Below the pieces are notes generated by a model, which was not told the origin of the DNA, made no database searches, and saw nothing but the letters and a program-made list of their open reading frames with translations. A stretch of DNA of 64,000 nt, taken from assembly GCF_963966145.1 (NCBI RefSeq), contig NC_091051.1, positions 13,764,001 through 13,828,000 of the forward strand, given 5' to 3'. Positions 1 to 11,117 of the stretch are shown piece after piece (within the stretch, counting starts at the first letter, position 1; each line of letters begins with the position of its first letter). The position numbers and the translations under genes were made by a program. This stretch comes from Tenebrio molitor (taxonomy: Eukaryota; Arthropoda; Insecta; Coleoptera; Tenebrionidae).

Positions 1-1090
1 TGCAACCAAAACACTCCTTAACACAACCTTTTTGTTCTTCATTAAGTATATTTAATTTTTGACAATGGTCGTAAATTATTACTTTAATGCAAGATGTCAT
101 AATTTTATAAATTGTAGGCAGACATGTGATTGGCCTATATTTTGATGGATTTTTAGTATCGGAATCTTTTGGTTTCAGATATGTTATACCATGGGCCAAA
201 AACTCTGGAAATGTGTTAGGTTCCCTAATAAATCCGTTAAAGTGATCAAGTAAGCATTTATGAATACAAGTAAATTTTTTTAACCAAAAGTTATGAATTT
301 TGTCACCTCCAGGGGATTTCCAATTATGTGAACTATTAATATTTTTAACTAAAATTTCAAGGCTAATTTGAATATGATGTGGATTATTACTATCTGGTAT
401 CTCATTTTCTAAATTAGGAATCCATTCTGCCTGATTATTAAATTGAACTTCATTTGACCATATGTTTGACCAGAATTCTTTAATTTCATTTATATTTGGT
501 ATACTTCTCATTATTTCTAAATAGTTTGTTTTCAAATTTCCGTTGTTTATTATTTTTATATCTTTTTAATCGTTTAGAATAAATATTCAATTTTTGTAAT
601 AAAGTGTCTTTAATTTCTATTAATGTTTCATTATATTCGTTATATTTTAAACAATGTATTCTGTTTTTATTTAAAATCGATTGAATACAGTTATTTAGAT
701 GATTAGAATTTATACCCTTTAAATATTGAGTTATTCTACCTAAATCTCGTCTGATATTGTTAATGCGTTTATTTAGTCTTCGTTCCCATTTTGGTAATTC
801 TTTAGCTTTTATATTATTTGTCTGGTCAATTTCTTTTGAACCATTTAATCTGATAATTGTTAAAGCTCCACTATATATAATACTGTGTAATTTTTTAAAA
901 CTTGTCGTGTTATTTACAAATTTAGGTAAAATGAATTGATTTAAAATTTCAATCATTGCAAAGAAATTTTTGGAGCTTTGTTGTTTAGGTAATAGTGGTC
1001 TATTAAATGGTTCTATATGTTCAAATTCGTTCAGAGTTCTATTAAATTCATCTTCAATTTGTTCTTTAAAATTTTGATGGTATTTTATTT
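1..1090 (-). mobile_element. Non-LTR retrotransposon, 5' part of reverse transcriptase ORF (partial, frameshifted)
   Basis: Reading the minus strand from about 1085 down to 1 gives a lysine- and asparagine-rich pre-RT region (956-486) and then the start of a reverse transcriptase domain. The stretch NWKSPGGDK near 330-300 and YRPITCLPTIYKI near 150-100 match the fingers of non-LTR (LINE-type) reverse transcriptases, in which a WKSPG-D motif precedes a YRPI-CLPT-YK motif. The catalytic palm lies beyond the left edge. A one-base shift near 500 separates the upstream ORF from the RT frame, so this copy looks inactive. The open frame extends upstream of the first ATG at 956 to about 1085. The family resembles proteins often labelled R2-like, but I cannot assign the clade. 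Confidence 0.8.
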
Positions 1091-1110
1091 TTGTTAAATT
1101 ATTTTATTTT

Positions 1111-1200
1111 ATATTGAGTTGTTTTGCAATCAATTTTAAAAATATTGAGTTGTTTTGCAATCAATTTTAAAAATATTGAGTTGTTTTGCACCCAATTTAA
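1111..1200. repeat. 31-bp tandem repeat, about 3 units
   Basis: Three consecutive units begin ATATTGAGTTGTTTTGCA. Units 1 (1111-1141) and 2 (1142-1172) are identical over 31 bases; the third (from 1173) decays after about 20 bases. The array lies just upstream of the open reading frame of the minus-strand retrotransposon, so it may be its 5' untranslated region or the edge of the insertion. Confidence 0.9.
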
Positions 1201-1666
1201 CTCCCGTGTGTGTTATTCACGTCATTTTGATGTTTTTTTATTTGGAGGGGCAACCATAAATTTTACATTTAGTTTTCACGCCTACTTCGACTACAATCAT
1301 TTAGAATAACCCTGTATTAATTTTATCATATTATTAGTTTTATTTTTGAATTTAGGCTTTGATGCGATAAAAAAAATAAACAAAATGGAACGTACTCTGT
1401 CTTAAGAAGTTAATTTTTTTAAAACCATGGCCGAACTTCTTATTTAATTCAAGGTGAAGTTTTAATTAGAGATAATTTCTGTTTTTCTTTAACTCAGAAT
1501 ATAGACTGCTAGTTTTCTTGTGGACCACATAATATTTCCTTTATTAAAATGTGCTCCTCTAATAAATTACTAAATTTATCCAGATATTTGCCGTAAGAAG
1601 ATAATTTTACTACTTTCAAATAATTCACCATTAAGTATTCTTCTTGATAAATTAATTTCTAAATGG

Positions 1667-1890
1667 TACGGTTGGCTTCAAAAAAAAACGGGAACTGTCA
1701 GAAAAAGTTCTGTCAGATTTTAGTAAATTTTTATAGTTTGAAATGGCTTTTTAGAATTTAGGTTAAAAAACTGCACTAATGTGTCAGAAATACTACTGTC
1801 AAACAGACACAAATTGACAAATTGACAAATTAAATTTCCAATTCACATTAGGTCAAATTTCAGTTCCCGTTTTTTTTGAAGCCAACTGTA
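1667..1890. mobile_element. Small inverted-repeat element (MITE) with TA flanks
   Basis: The left end CGGTTGGCTTC plus an A run and CGGGAACTG is matched in inverted orientation at the right end, CAGTTCCCG, a T run and GAAGCCAACTG. The arms are about 29 bases. TA dinucleotides at 1667-1668 and 1889-1890 flank the element, as expected of Tc1/mariner-type target duplication. It has no ORF of note. Confidence 0.85.
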
Positions 1891-1910
1891 AATAAAAAGT
1901 AAGTACATAA

Positions 1911-3565
1911 TACAGGATGTCCCAGAACTAGCTCCCCAGAGAAAAAAGGGAGCCTTAGGGCGAATATATGAACGTGTATTTTGAAGAAAAAAAGTCCTAT
2001 CTCAAATGATAACGGAGAAAAGACATTCTGAAGTTGACCAATCAGAGTTCAGCACCATTAAGGTGGAATAATCGCAATTTTGCGTTGCCTAGGTTTCCTT
2101 TTTATCCGTAAACCTCTATAATTCTGTCCATTAGATTTGGTCCACTACATTTATTAGAATGATTGTTTACGTCAGTTTGACATTTGTTATACAATTTCGC
2201 TGCGATATTTCATTCAAGTGTATCATTTAACATGTATTCTTCCTCTGAGTACGTAGATATGATTCTCACTTTTGCAAAATGTGGGAATAATGGACGTGAA
2301 GCAGTAAGGTTGTACCGTGAACAATTTCCGCAAAGACAAAGTCATTCGGATCATAAAACAATCCTGAAATTAATCGTCGAGAGTCAAGAAACGGGTCAGA
2401 TGCAGCCAGTTCGAAGAGAAGTTGGGGGTGCTCCAAGAAATGTACGGACTGTTGAACACGAGGAAGCCGTATTGAATGTCTTTGAGGAAGACGGCACCCG
2501 GAGTATTCGAACAATTTCTCGTGAAATGGGTTTATCAGTGAGTTTTAGCTGATAATAGGAGGCATCCGTACCCGTACACGGGTACAACATCTTCTGCCAG
2601 AGGATTATCCAATTAGGCGAGAATTTTGTCTATGGTTAATAAACCAAAACGATGCTGATCCACACTTCTTGTCACGGATACTGTTTTTTGATGAGTCGCT
2701 ATTTTGCTGGGAAGGTTGTTCCAATTATCACAATCTTCATATTTGGGCAGAGGAAAATCCAAGAGAATTATTTCCCAGAGGTTTTCAACATAGGTTTTCT
2801 GTTAATTTGTGGACTGGGCTATTGGGCGATCGTTTGGCAAGTATAAGTGTGGTGGATCCTTTCATTTGTTAAAATTCCGAATCTCCCGCTCTAGATTGGA
2901 CCGCAAGATTAACGGGGGCAAGATATGCTCAGTTCATTGGCACGGAGCTACCTGATTTACTTGAAATTGTACCTCTTACTCCACCACATTTTACCAGAAA
3001 CGTTCGGGAAATTTTGGATAAACAATATCCACAGCGCTGGATCGGTCGAGGAGGACCGCATCATTGGCCTGCCAGGTCTCCAGATCTGAATCTGAATCAT
3101 TTGAAATCTATCATTTATCGGCGGCCCATAAATTCAGAGGCTGATCTGAGAGTTCGAATTCAGGAGGCTTTTGTTTCAGTTACTGAAGAAATGATAACTA
3201 ACGCTACTACCAGAAGTTGTTACGTAGAGCACAATTGTGCATACAAATGAATGGTGGTCATTTCGAACATTTGCTTTAACATTATTACCTATTTAAATAA
3301 ATAGTTCTTTTTAGAAACGTCATTTTTATTGTTTTATTTCGAAGTTATTATCTTTTGCAATTGTCAAGTCTTGATGTTGATGACAGATAAACGTCAACGA
3401 ATTTTTATCTCGGAAAACGTCAAAATTCCAGTCGCCCAAACATTTTATTGATTTGTGCGATATCAGAGATTTTTTGTTGTTGTTTAGCAACCGATCGGAT
3501 TTTTTAGTAATACCTGAGGACGAGCTTCTGGGAGCTCTGGGGAGCCAGTTCTGGGACACCCTGTA
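1911..3565 (+). mobile_element. Mariner-family transposon with both terminal inverted repeats, inactive
   Basis: The left end TACAGGATGTCCCAGAACTA (1911) is matched by the inverted right end TAGTTCTGGGACA-like sequence up to CCTGTA at 3565. The arms are about 31 bases with three mismatches. The interior encodes a broken transposase on the plus strand. TA flanks fit mariner insertion. Confidence 0.92.
2233..3250 (+). pseudogene. Mariner transposase pseudogene (helix-turn-helix type with DUF4817-like N-terminus)
   Basis: The first frame (2233-2552) encodes an N-terminal helix-turn-helix region beginning EYVDMILTFAKCGNNGREA, the type found in one group of arthropod mariner-like transposases. 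A shifted frame (about 2580-2872) continues with LPEDYPIRREF, the first catalytic aspartate in ILFFDESLF, and HIWAEENP. A third stretch (about 2880-3247) has GARYAQFIGTELPDLLE, IGRGGPHHWPARSPDL and a C-terminal tail. The family should then show a DGAPPHF motif and a PLDFFLWG motif; here the first is reduced to TPPHF and the second is deleted, so the second and third catalytic aspartates are missing. With at least one frameshift and stops, it is dead. Confidence 0.88.
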
Positions 3566-4179
3566 TATGAAGTTGGATCATCATTTATGTTCATATATTC
3601 TTGCAAGAGCAAATGAATAACATTTTGAACATTTAACAAACTAAAGTTACATAAAAATCAATAAAACTGTAATATATTACGTGCTGAGGCTGGTAGTTTG
3701 GCTGCCGAACGAGCCTGAAACCTAGTTACCACCGAGGTACTGCCAACAAAATCACTAGATGGTCATACAACTCGGTCCCAAAAAGATCGTGAACGGCTAA
3801 TACGAGGACGATTTTTTATGTAATCTTCCTGGCCATTTTCTTGTGACATTTTGAACCTGAGTAGAAAAATGTATTGTGCCTGAACTGCCTGACGAGTTTT
3901 CTGTAATTTTTTCTAAACAAAAATGACTGAAAATCAACTCGAGCATTGAAGTGTAATAACTAATAACATTTCTCACAAAAGAGAATAATGGGCCAAAAAT
4001 AATGCCCCATCTTTATTCCAAATAAAATTATCTAAACAGTTTCGCTGGGGTCGGAACTCTATGCAGGTGATCTAAAATCAGATCAACCAGTTGAGGCAAG
4101 AACTGAGGACATGTTTTAAAAAATTTGAAGATTTAGTGCTGTCAGATGGGTGGATGAAGTTAGGTTTCATTAGAGTAGA

Positions 4180-4535
4180 ATTAGAGTATCCGAAACAACT
4201 CTTTGGAAAGTTTGCACGATGATTTGGGCATGAAGAAAGCGTCTGAACGTTGGATTCTAAGACTCCTTAGGCTAGAGTAAAAACTTGTCAGGATAAAAAT
4301 TTCCCAAGAAAATATGATAGCTTTATAAGCTGATGATAGCATTTTTTCACAAATTGTCACGGGGGATGAGACTTCCGTGTATAAGTGGGACCCTCCTACC
4401 AAACAAGAATCTATGCAATGGGTTCGCAAAGGATCGCCTCCCCAAAAAAATCCAAAATACAGTCTTCGGCTAGAAAGCACATGCCAACCATTTTTTGGGA
4501 CGAGCACGGAATTCTGCTTATTGAATAAGGTACCT
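4180..4535 (+). pseudogene. Second mariner transposase relic (central fragment)
   Basis: The plus strand reads LHDDLGMKKASERW (about 4206), then a stop-containing stretch like EQKLVRIKIS, then IVTGDETSVY, DPPTKQESMQW and KGSPPQKNPK up to about 4460, and after a frameshift FWDEHGILLIE near 4493. This order matches the middle of mariner transposases, around the first catalytic aspartate of TGDETW. Tryptophan is replaced by serine in DETS. N- and C-terminal parts and terminal repeats are not recognisable. It stops just before the AATAAGGCCCAC cluster, which may have truncated it. Confidence 0.85.
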
Positions 4536-4541
4536 GATCCA

Positions 4542-5049
4542 AATAAGGCCCACCTAATTTTTGTTTTCAAATATCGGTTAGTAAAAACAAGTAAGAAATT
4601 TGGATGCGGGTTGGAAATGAAAGTTTATTCTTTTCTTAACATAACAGCATAAACATATATGTAAATAAAAAAAATAATAACAAAGAAGTTATTCCTTTTT
4701 CAAAAAAACATTGTTCGTGGGCCTTATTACGTACGATGTGCTTAATAAGGCCCACCCATTAAATTTTCGATAAAAGCGATAAAAACAACATTTTCTTCTG
4801 GAATACTTAAATAAAAACAACTTTTACTTGCATGAACCACACAAATAATCCAAATAATTATCTTTTATTAGGCCTATATTTGCTTCGTGGTACCATACGG
4901 AACAATTCTTGCACATACGTATCATTTCACAGGTGTCACATCAGGGACAATACCAACTTCCCTTATTTGATTTTCTGTCAAAATAATGATTCAAGAATAA
5001 AGCCCACTACGGTGTTAATAAGGCCCACTCCTTTGCCGGGCCTTATTAA
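4542..5049. repeat. Cluster of AATAAGGCCCAC motifs, probable DNA-element remnant
   Basis: The motif AATAAGGCCCAC occurs forward at 4542, 4744 and 5017, with one mismatch at 4996, and inverted at 4717-4728 and, lacking its last bases, at 5038-5049. The outermost copies face each other (left AATAAGGCCCACC, right GGGCCTTATT), like terminal inverted repeats with additional subterminal copies. ORFs within are short and unrecognised. Most likely a non-autonomous DNA transposon of unknown family. Confidence 0.6.
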
Positions 5050-5562
5050 AACCAGCTCACATTAAAGGGTATAAGATATGATACGAAAAGAAGCTAAAAG
5101 CAGCTTTGAAATAAATGCATGCAATGAAAAAGAACTTTCCAAGGAATACTGCAATGCTATTTTCAAACAGAAATTTGTGGTAAATACCTTAAAATCTTAC
5201 ATTTACTTTTCCCGCTTTTTAACAACACTGGTGGGTGAACTTTGCAATGTTATTTTAAGTTGCACTGTATATTTTTTTATCTTTATTCTGATAGATGTTT
5301 ATCTTCTGAATACACAAACATTAAAATAAAAAATCAAAAATTTGTTTTTAATAAAAAAAATAGAATTTCCAAAAATCAAGTAACCATAACTTTACTATAG
5401 CAAATGTTCGAAATTACCTCCATTCTCGCTAAGGCACATTCGACACCTTCCACTGACGCCCATTGCGGCGTTTAATAAAAATTCTGGTGGTATTTGTTCA
5501 CATACTGCTACGATTCTTTTTATTAAATCATCTCTGTTATCGGCCGGAGGCAAATAGACATT

Positions 5563-6393
5563 GGGTGATATTAATAAAAATAAGCAAATACTTCCAAGCA
5601 TTTGCTACTTAGCATTAGCATTTGCTTTAAAGTAAAAGCTTTTGCTTCTAGCAATTGCTTGTTTTGGTATTAATAAAGAAATCCTCTTGACGAAAGCATA
5701 TGCTAGTGACTTGACAAGTAATTGCTTGCCGTTCAACGCAGGGCGCCAGGAAAATGTATCCAAAGTGGTGCCTTGTCTATAATTTTTCCCGTTACAACAT
5801 TCGATACAATTGGCTGACTTACTTCCATGAGTTCAGCTACCCCAATCTGAAATCCTGTAAATAGTTTAACACTATTTATTACTCTTTGAATAATTTAATT
5901 TTTTATACTTGGATCAGCCACATATCGCAACAATATTTTTATTTTCATCACCGAAGATAAAGCACCACCACGCGTTTCTGCATCGTCATTCCCAAGAAAA
6001 TCAGCAATCCACTGAACACTTTCATTTCGGAAATGAAACAATCATCTTCTCTTTTAATGGTATTGTCTTTCCTTTCTTTTAAAATTTACGGTTTCTTGGC
6101 ACTTGGAACATACTTTTATGGTGTTTTAACAGCCGATTTATAACTACTAGTACGACACGAAGGAGAATGTCATTTATCCTAGCAATTGCTTACTATTTCA
6201 AGCAAATGCTAAACTTTATTAATAGTAAAAGAAGCAAATCCTAATATCGTCAAGCAAATGCTTTCGAAAACGAGCAAAAGCATTTGCTAGCCAGGTCTCA
6301 CTAGCATTTACTACACTTTTATTAATATCACTTAAAGCAATTGCTTATAAAATAGCCAGCAAAAGCATTTGCTACCTTTTATTAATACTGCCC
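5563..6393 (-). mobile_element. PIF/Harbinger-like element with 3-bp target duplication, nested in a mariner relic
   Basis: The ends GGGTGATATTAATAAAA (5563) and the inverted TTTTATTAATACTGCCC (ending 6393) form terminal inverted repeats. Both are flanked by ATT (5560-5562 and 6394-6396), a perfect 3-bp duplication typical of Harbinger. Many subterminal copies of AGCAAATGCT or AGCAATTGCT in both orientations lie within 250 bases of each end. Removing the element restores the mariner reading frame. It encodes a short transposase remnant. Confidence 0.88.
5745..6035 (-). pseudogene. Harbinger (HARBI1-like) transposase N-terminal fragment
   Basis: From about 6030 downward the minus strand reads VQWIADFLGNDDAETRGGAL, then VMKIKILLRYVADPS. 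A likely intron follows (about 5920-5858, ending in an ACAG acceptor), then FQIGVAELMEVSQPIVSNVV and KAPLWIHFP. This order matches the helix-turn-helix N-terminus of insect Harbinger transposases. The DDE catalytic part is absent, so the element is non-autonomous. Confidence 0.82.
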
Positions 6394-6771
6394 ATTGTCT
6401 TGAAGGTCCATAGCTGTCTTAGTTACTTTGCAAAATTAGAATGCACTTTTATTACTGTTTAATGTGACTGCTTGATTTAAAAAACAATACATAATTTTTT
6501 AGTTTCTTCTTTTTGTTTCTATGCATGAGCATGGTTGTTTACATTTTCATATTTAAAATAAAAATCTCTATAAAACTGAGCAAAAAAAGTTAATAGTCCA
6601 TTTAAAAAAAAAAGTTGACTATCATTTGTCAAAAACAGAACTCAAGAACAAATATTGGATCAATTCAAATTGTAGCCCATTTAAAACGATTTTGTTTGAC
6701 ATATCATTTATTAAAATCGGATAAAAAATAAGGAAGTTATAGCACCAAAGGTTTTTCATAATACACCCGGT

Positions 6772-6847
6772 ATATTGACAATTCAATGGTCTGATTTACA
6801 TAGATTAAATTTTAAGTGTCCCAGTTTTATTTGTCCACCGACCGTAC
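6772..6847 (+). repeat. Fragment of a TACAGTCG-type MITE
   Basis: This 76-base piece (GATTTACATAGATTAAATTTT then TTTTATTTGTCCA and CGACCGTA) matches the right half of the complete element at 50831-51015. Its left half is missing, apparently at the edge of the mariner relic. Confidence 0.75.
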
Positions 6848-7538
6848 ACCACCAGGAGTACTTGAAGCCGCAAAAAATAATTCTTTCAACGTATTAGTTA
6901 CCACCTAAATCCATGGACAGGTACGAGTTTTCCTACAAACAATTTATGGATTACTGAAACAAAAAAGGAATAAAATCGCCTTTTTCTGAAAATGCTTACA
7001 GTGGAGAGTTATCTAAAACTGTCAAATTACTAATTTGACCATTAATTTTTTTGATTCCAAAAAAATAAATATTTTTGCAACAAATTACTTTTTTTCAATG
7101 TCGTAGGAAAAATGGTGTACAAAACTCGCTGAAAAGTGTCTATCGTTTGCTCGTGAGATTTCGCACTCGACTCGTGCCTCGTGCGTCAAGATTTTCACTC
7201 GCACGATAGGTATTACTCACTTTCCATTCTTGTTATGTAATATATTATTGTCACATACTTTGTTTTATTCTACAAGTATTTTTGTTAAAATTACGAAGGA
7301 CATCAAAAACATATGAAAACCTTTTTTGGTTTAATTTATAACGCATTGGTGACAAATTAGAATGTTCACAATGGAACACATCTTTTTTGTGGGAAGAAAA
7401 GAAAAAATTTGCAGAGATATAATTGATGTAGGTATATTTCACCATCAGAAAACAGTATCAAATGAACAAAGTTGTAATCAATGTTTAGAAACCTAAAATA
7501 CCAAAAGAAAATGTATAATGTGTCTTAAACCAATGTTG

Positions 7539-8947
7539 TTAATTTTTCTTTGACTTGCATATATCGTTCTGTGGGATATATTCCTCAAATAAAAGAGTAA
7601 ATTGATCCAAAGGACAAAGTTCATCGCAAGCAGGCAATTTTAACAATTTAGGCTCAGATGATGTGTAATCTTGATAAAAAATCTAAAACAAAAAAGTACT
7701 GTTTCAATTCAAATGGGCGACAAAATCACGTAGGTACCTTGAATCCTGCAACGTCATCGATTTTGTGAAGCTCGAATAAAATATAGGATCCATATGGCGG
7801 AATATGTGGTTCAAAAACATCCAAAACTTGCAGCATGTAGGCAATATTTAACTCGTGTCCCGAATACAGAAACAGTTTCCTGTTTTTAGGAAGCAAGTCA
7901 CCACTAATTTTCCCTGTCGAGCTGTGAATAATATTTTTCAACAAAGTTCCTAAACAAACAACGTTGAAAACATCCACTAAACATCTGTGCTACAAAATAT
8001 ACCGGAAGTAAATCTCCGGAGTTCAGTGGTTGACGTTAAAAGGCCGTAGCTTTTAATAGCAAATTCTTGGAGTGGTTGTGGAAAGACTTTTTTGGTCCAT
8101 TCTGGCAACGTCAAACCGTACTGATGTTCCGTTTCCAGACATACGTACAGAAAGAAGAGGTCCACATAGGACCTCACTTGTACGCCACTGTGTTCGGAAA
8201 TGTATTCTAAAATTTTTGCGTGTTGTTCAAGTTCACGCACTACTTTCGGTGACTGAACTAGTTCTGAATAAAGTTTCTGAAAATCGGAGCACGCTGTACC
8301 CCAAAAAATCTAAAATCACATTTATGGGGAATCGGTCAATAAATATGACGTCACGTACGGGATCCTGATCGAGTGGCAATGTACTGAATGGAATCGGTTG
8401 CCAGTTTAAACCAGTTTCCCAGATTTGCTCCTCCACAGGTGGAAACAATCCAGCGAGAACGAGTTGCAGCGACGCTTTTGTTCTGTTGACATCGGAACTA
8501 AAAGCTTCTAATAAATCAGGAGTGTAGATTTTTCCCAAGAAATTGTCGTATCTTTCACGAAATTTTTTCCCGAGTTTAAATTCTCTCTGTTTACCCTCCT
8601 AAAATTGATTTACATGGTTATTAAAGCAATTAAAGCAGCAAAGCTTACATTTGTGAGTTCTCCGTATCCGTAAGGATAATAGGTCTCATTTCTGTGTGGA
8701 TCTTTGGGATAGATCGTACGTAAATCAGTGGTTCTGTCGCCGTGTCGAAATAACTAACAATCGATAAATTAACAATTACGACGTTGTTTCATGCTCATAA
8801 AACCGATTTAAATTTACAATTTCTACTTACGATGTGAACCAGTTGCAGTGTTGAATTGTTTAAATCAGGTGATGCAGTTTTCACATTTTGTATAATTATT
8901 AAAGTTGCGATTAGGAAATTAATTAGGAATTGTCTACAAGCTTCCAT
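7539..8947 (-). CDS. Histidine acid phosphatase 1 (prostatic/lysosomal/venom acid phosphatase-like), 6 exons
   Basis: Exons are 8831-8947, 8649-8753, 8359-8598, 8003-8309, 7738-7949 and 7539-7682, all with GT-AG borders, giving 374 residues. Residues 1-24 form a hydrophobic signal peptide (MEACRQFLINFL...). The active-site motif RHGDRT is at residues 42-47, the second phosphate-binding arginine is in DVNRTKASLQ (about 111), and the C-terminal proton-donor motif reads YSGHELN. The usual aspartate after the histidine is glutamate here. The tail ACDELCPLDQF has the conserved disulfide cysteines of the family. Such enzymes hydrolyse phosphomonoesters in lysosomes, secretions or venom. This is the most downstream copy of a tandem array transcribed right to left. 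The catalytic change makes the true substrate or activity uncertain. Confidence 0.93.
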
Positions 8948-9435
8948 CGCAAGATATACAACTGCACTAAAAAAAGTAAAAAAAACCCGTTGAGCAGAAC
9001 CTGTTCAGCAGAAGTTCAGTATATTAATTTATTTAGTAAGATACACTGTGTGATGTCTTACTTAGATTGTAGCAGGCAACCAAAATATCATTTTTATTTT
9101 GCAAGACTTGAAGAACTGTAAGGCTGAAGTGGTAAATTTGTTAATTCTGAAACAAAAATGATTTTTACAAAATGAATTAGCAATTATTTGATATTTCAAT
9201 GATATTTCGAAAAAAATTGTATTCACAAAATGGTATCGGTATCGTAGAATGTTGATAAATATGTTGTCAAGGCAATAAATACCTATAGCCTAAAATAAAC
9301 CAAATGATAGGAAAAGATACATTACCGAATTGGAGTCACTTTCGCGAAAATTCGCAGTGACTCTATTGAACATTTTCAGAAATTTATAGACTTGCAGAAT
9401 TGCAAGTTTTACTAAGTCTACTACACAAGTTAGGG

Positions 9436-9577
9436 TACCGTGAGATCATTTAAATTTATAATTAAAGTAGGGTATGACTTTTAAATCAGATTGGCAACAC
9501 TGTTGACAACTTGATTTGATTTGCCAAAATGACACTTCAAAATTCAATACAAAATATGAAACGGCGAGTTAACAATT
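9436..9577 (+). repeat. 142-bp dispersed repeat, copy 1 of 2
   Basis: It begins TACCGTGAGATCATTTAAAT and ends in ATGAAACGGCGAGTTAACAATT. The same 142 bases, with about a dozen differences, recur at 18516-18657. The TACCGTGAGATC end resembles the terminal repeat of the element at 56395-56947, so this is probably one end of a longer DNA transposon. Confidence 0.85.
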
Positions 9578-10507
9578 TGGGCAAGTTGGGTTATTTTGCC
9601 TTCTTTTAACATGTGCTACCTCAAGTTAAGACATCTGAACAACTTTCAAAATCACACTGTATTTACCCATGAAATAATAACACGCGACGGCACTTTTTTT
9701 TCTTTTCCTTTTTTTCACTATTACCACCTTAAACAGATGTTTTACACAGTGGCAATGAAAACTTTTTTTCATTTACTCATCCACCGAAACACCACAACTA
9801 AAAATATCACACTTTTCCAATAGTCAATTTGTTTTTTATATTTTTTCCCACATAAATGCTGCTATATCAAAATAAATGTAAGAAGTCCCATGTCAAATTT
9901 GACAGTGGTGCTAATATTTCTGTAAGCACACTGGTTGTTTTTTTGCACATTAAATTGTGTCTATGTTGAACACATAATAGTTATTTTTATATTAAGTGCG
10001 CGAAGAGAGTGTTTTTTTGCATGAAAAGGTCTTTTACGCCGAGACGAAGGTCGAGGCAGTATAACCCTAATCTTCGCGCACGAAATATAAACAATATTTT
10101 TTCTATAATTGATTCAAAAAATTGAAATTAAAAATTCAAATTTTTGAAGGAACTCTGAAGTTTCAATGCAGTGACCATATTGCTAATGTAACTAATAAAA
10201 AACAGTGCGTGAAATGAAAAACAGAAATAGTCGTATGCGTGAAATTGCATTTCACACACTGTTTTGTACGGTTTCTATGGTTTCGATCTTACTAACAATG
10301 CAAAAAAAAATACACGTCAGAAAATGACCCACTTCAGGCACAGATAACTATGCGTGAATTTCAATTTTTTAAATCAATTGTAGAAAAAAGTTTCTTAGCT
10401 CTTCGGCGTCCTGCAAAAATTAAAATTTAGAGTTTGAATTGATTTGAATACATCACATAATTAATGTTTCATTAATAAATTTAAAACGAACTAAAATCAG
10501 CGAATTA

Positions 10508-10768
10508 AACATCGTTCATGTTGTTTTGGCACAATGGGAGACTATGATTTATTTTTTTAATGTTGGACACACTGTTTGATTTCCGTCACTAAAGTGCCTG
10601 ACATGCGGACCTGTCAAAATGAACACAACATGTTGCTGAATTTCCCGCGATGTCTGAGTATTCTTCTATTTCAAACTTACAAAAACATAACCTAATTCAA
10701 TAGACAGCTTTACTACAAAATCAAATGCAAAATTTCCATGGCCTCTTATTAAGCCAAAACAAATGCAT
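10508..10768. mobile_element. Deletion derivative of the element at 22200-23273
   Basis: The left part (CATGTTGTTTTGGCA... CTAAAGTGCCTGACATGCGG) matches 22201-22330, and the right part (CAAACTTACAAAAACATAAC ... AAGCCAAAAC) matches 23160-23270. The central ~830 bases are absent. The ends remain inverted repeats of each other, so this is a short internally deleted copy. Confidence 0.82.
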
Positions 10769-10770
10769 TA

Positions 10771-11117
10771 TACAGAATGTCCAAGAACTGCCTCCCCAAA
10801 TGAAAAAGGGAGTGATAGTCGAGAAAAGACATCCTAAATTTGGCCAATCAGAGTTGAGCATCACCAAGGTAGGATGACAGCGATTTTGCGTTGCCGCGAT
10901 TTGGAATTTCGAATTTTGTTGCGATATCAGTAATTATTTTTGCTGTCTAAGCAACCTGTCCAATTTTTGAGTAATATCTGAAGACGAGCTTCTCGGACTG
11001 GTGAAATTGAAAACTTTATGTGAGGTACAGGAAAATTTATTATAGTTATCTTGGAGTCTCTTTTGCTGTCGGCACATGCCTGTTTTCTATGGGGAGGCTG
11101 TTTTGGGACAGGCTGTA
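10771..11117. mobile_element. Short deleted copy of the 1911-3565 mariner family
   Basis: The left end TACAGAATGTCCAAGAACTG and the right end GGGGAGGCTGTTTTGGGACA before CTGTA correspond to the terminal repeats at 1911 and 3565. Internal GAGAAAAGACATCC, GGCCAATCAGAGTTGAGCA and GATTTTGCGTTGCC match 2020-2090. The transposase region is deleted, leaving 347 bases. Confidence 0.82.

Larger units (their letters stand above)
5395..6775 (-). mobile_element. Third mariner relic, split by a Harbinger insertion
   Basis: On the minus strand 5562-5395 encodes a mariner transposase C-terminus: NVYLPPADNRDDLIKRI, then ACEQI-like residues and ENGGNFEHLL before the stop. The preceding residues continue across the inserted element at 6394-6410, where the same frame gives LDLQD joining NVYLPP. 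The right end near 6775 (minus strand TACCGGGTGTATTATGAAAA) resembles a mariner terminus. No clear left terminus was found near 5340. Most of the transposase body is missing. Confidence 0.72.

Noticed and set aside
5640..6380. AGCAAATGCT repeats as a satellite or CRISPR-like array
   Set aside because: Spacing is irregular, orientations are mixed, and they lie within the Harbinger terminal repeats, where subterminal motifs are expected.
8072..8368. Plus-strand 98-codon frame over the acid phosphatase gene
   Set aside because: It is the antisense shadow of exon 4 and part of exon 3; the minus-strand gene explains the conservation.
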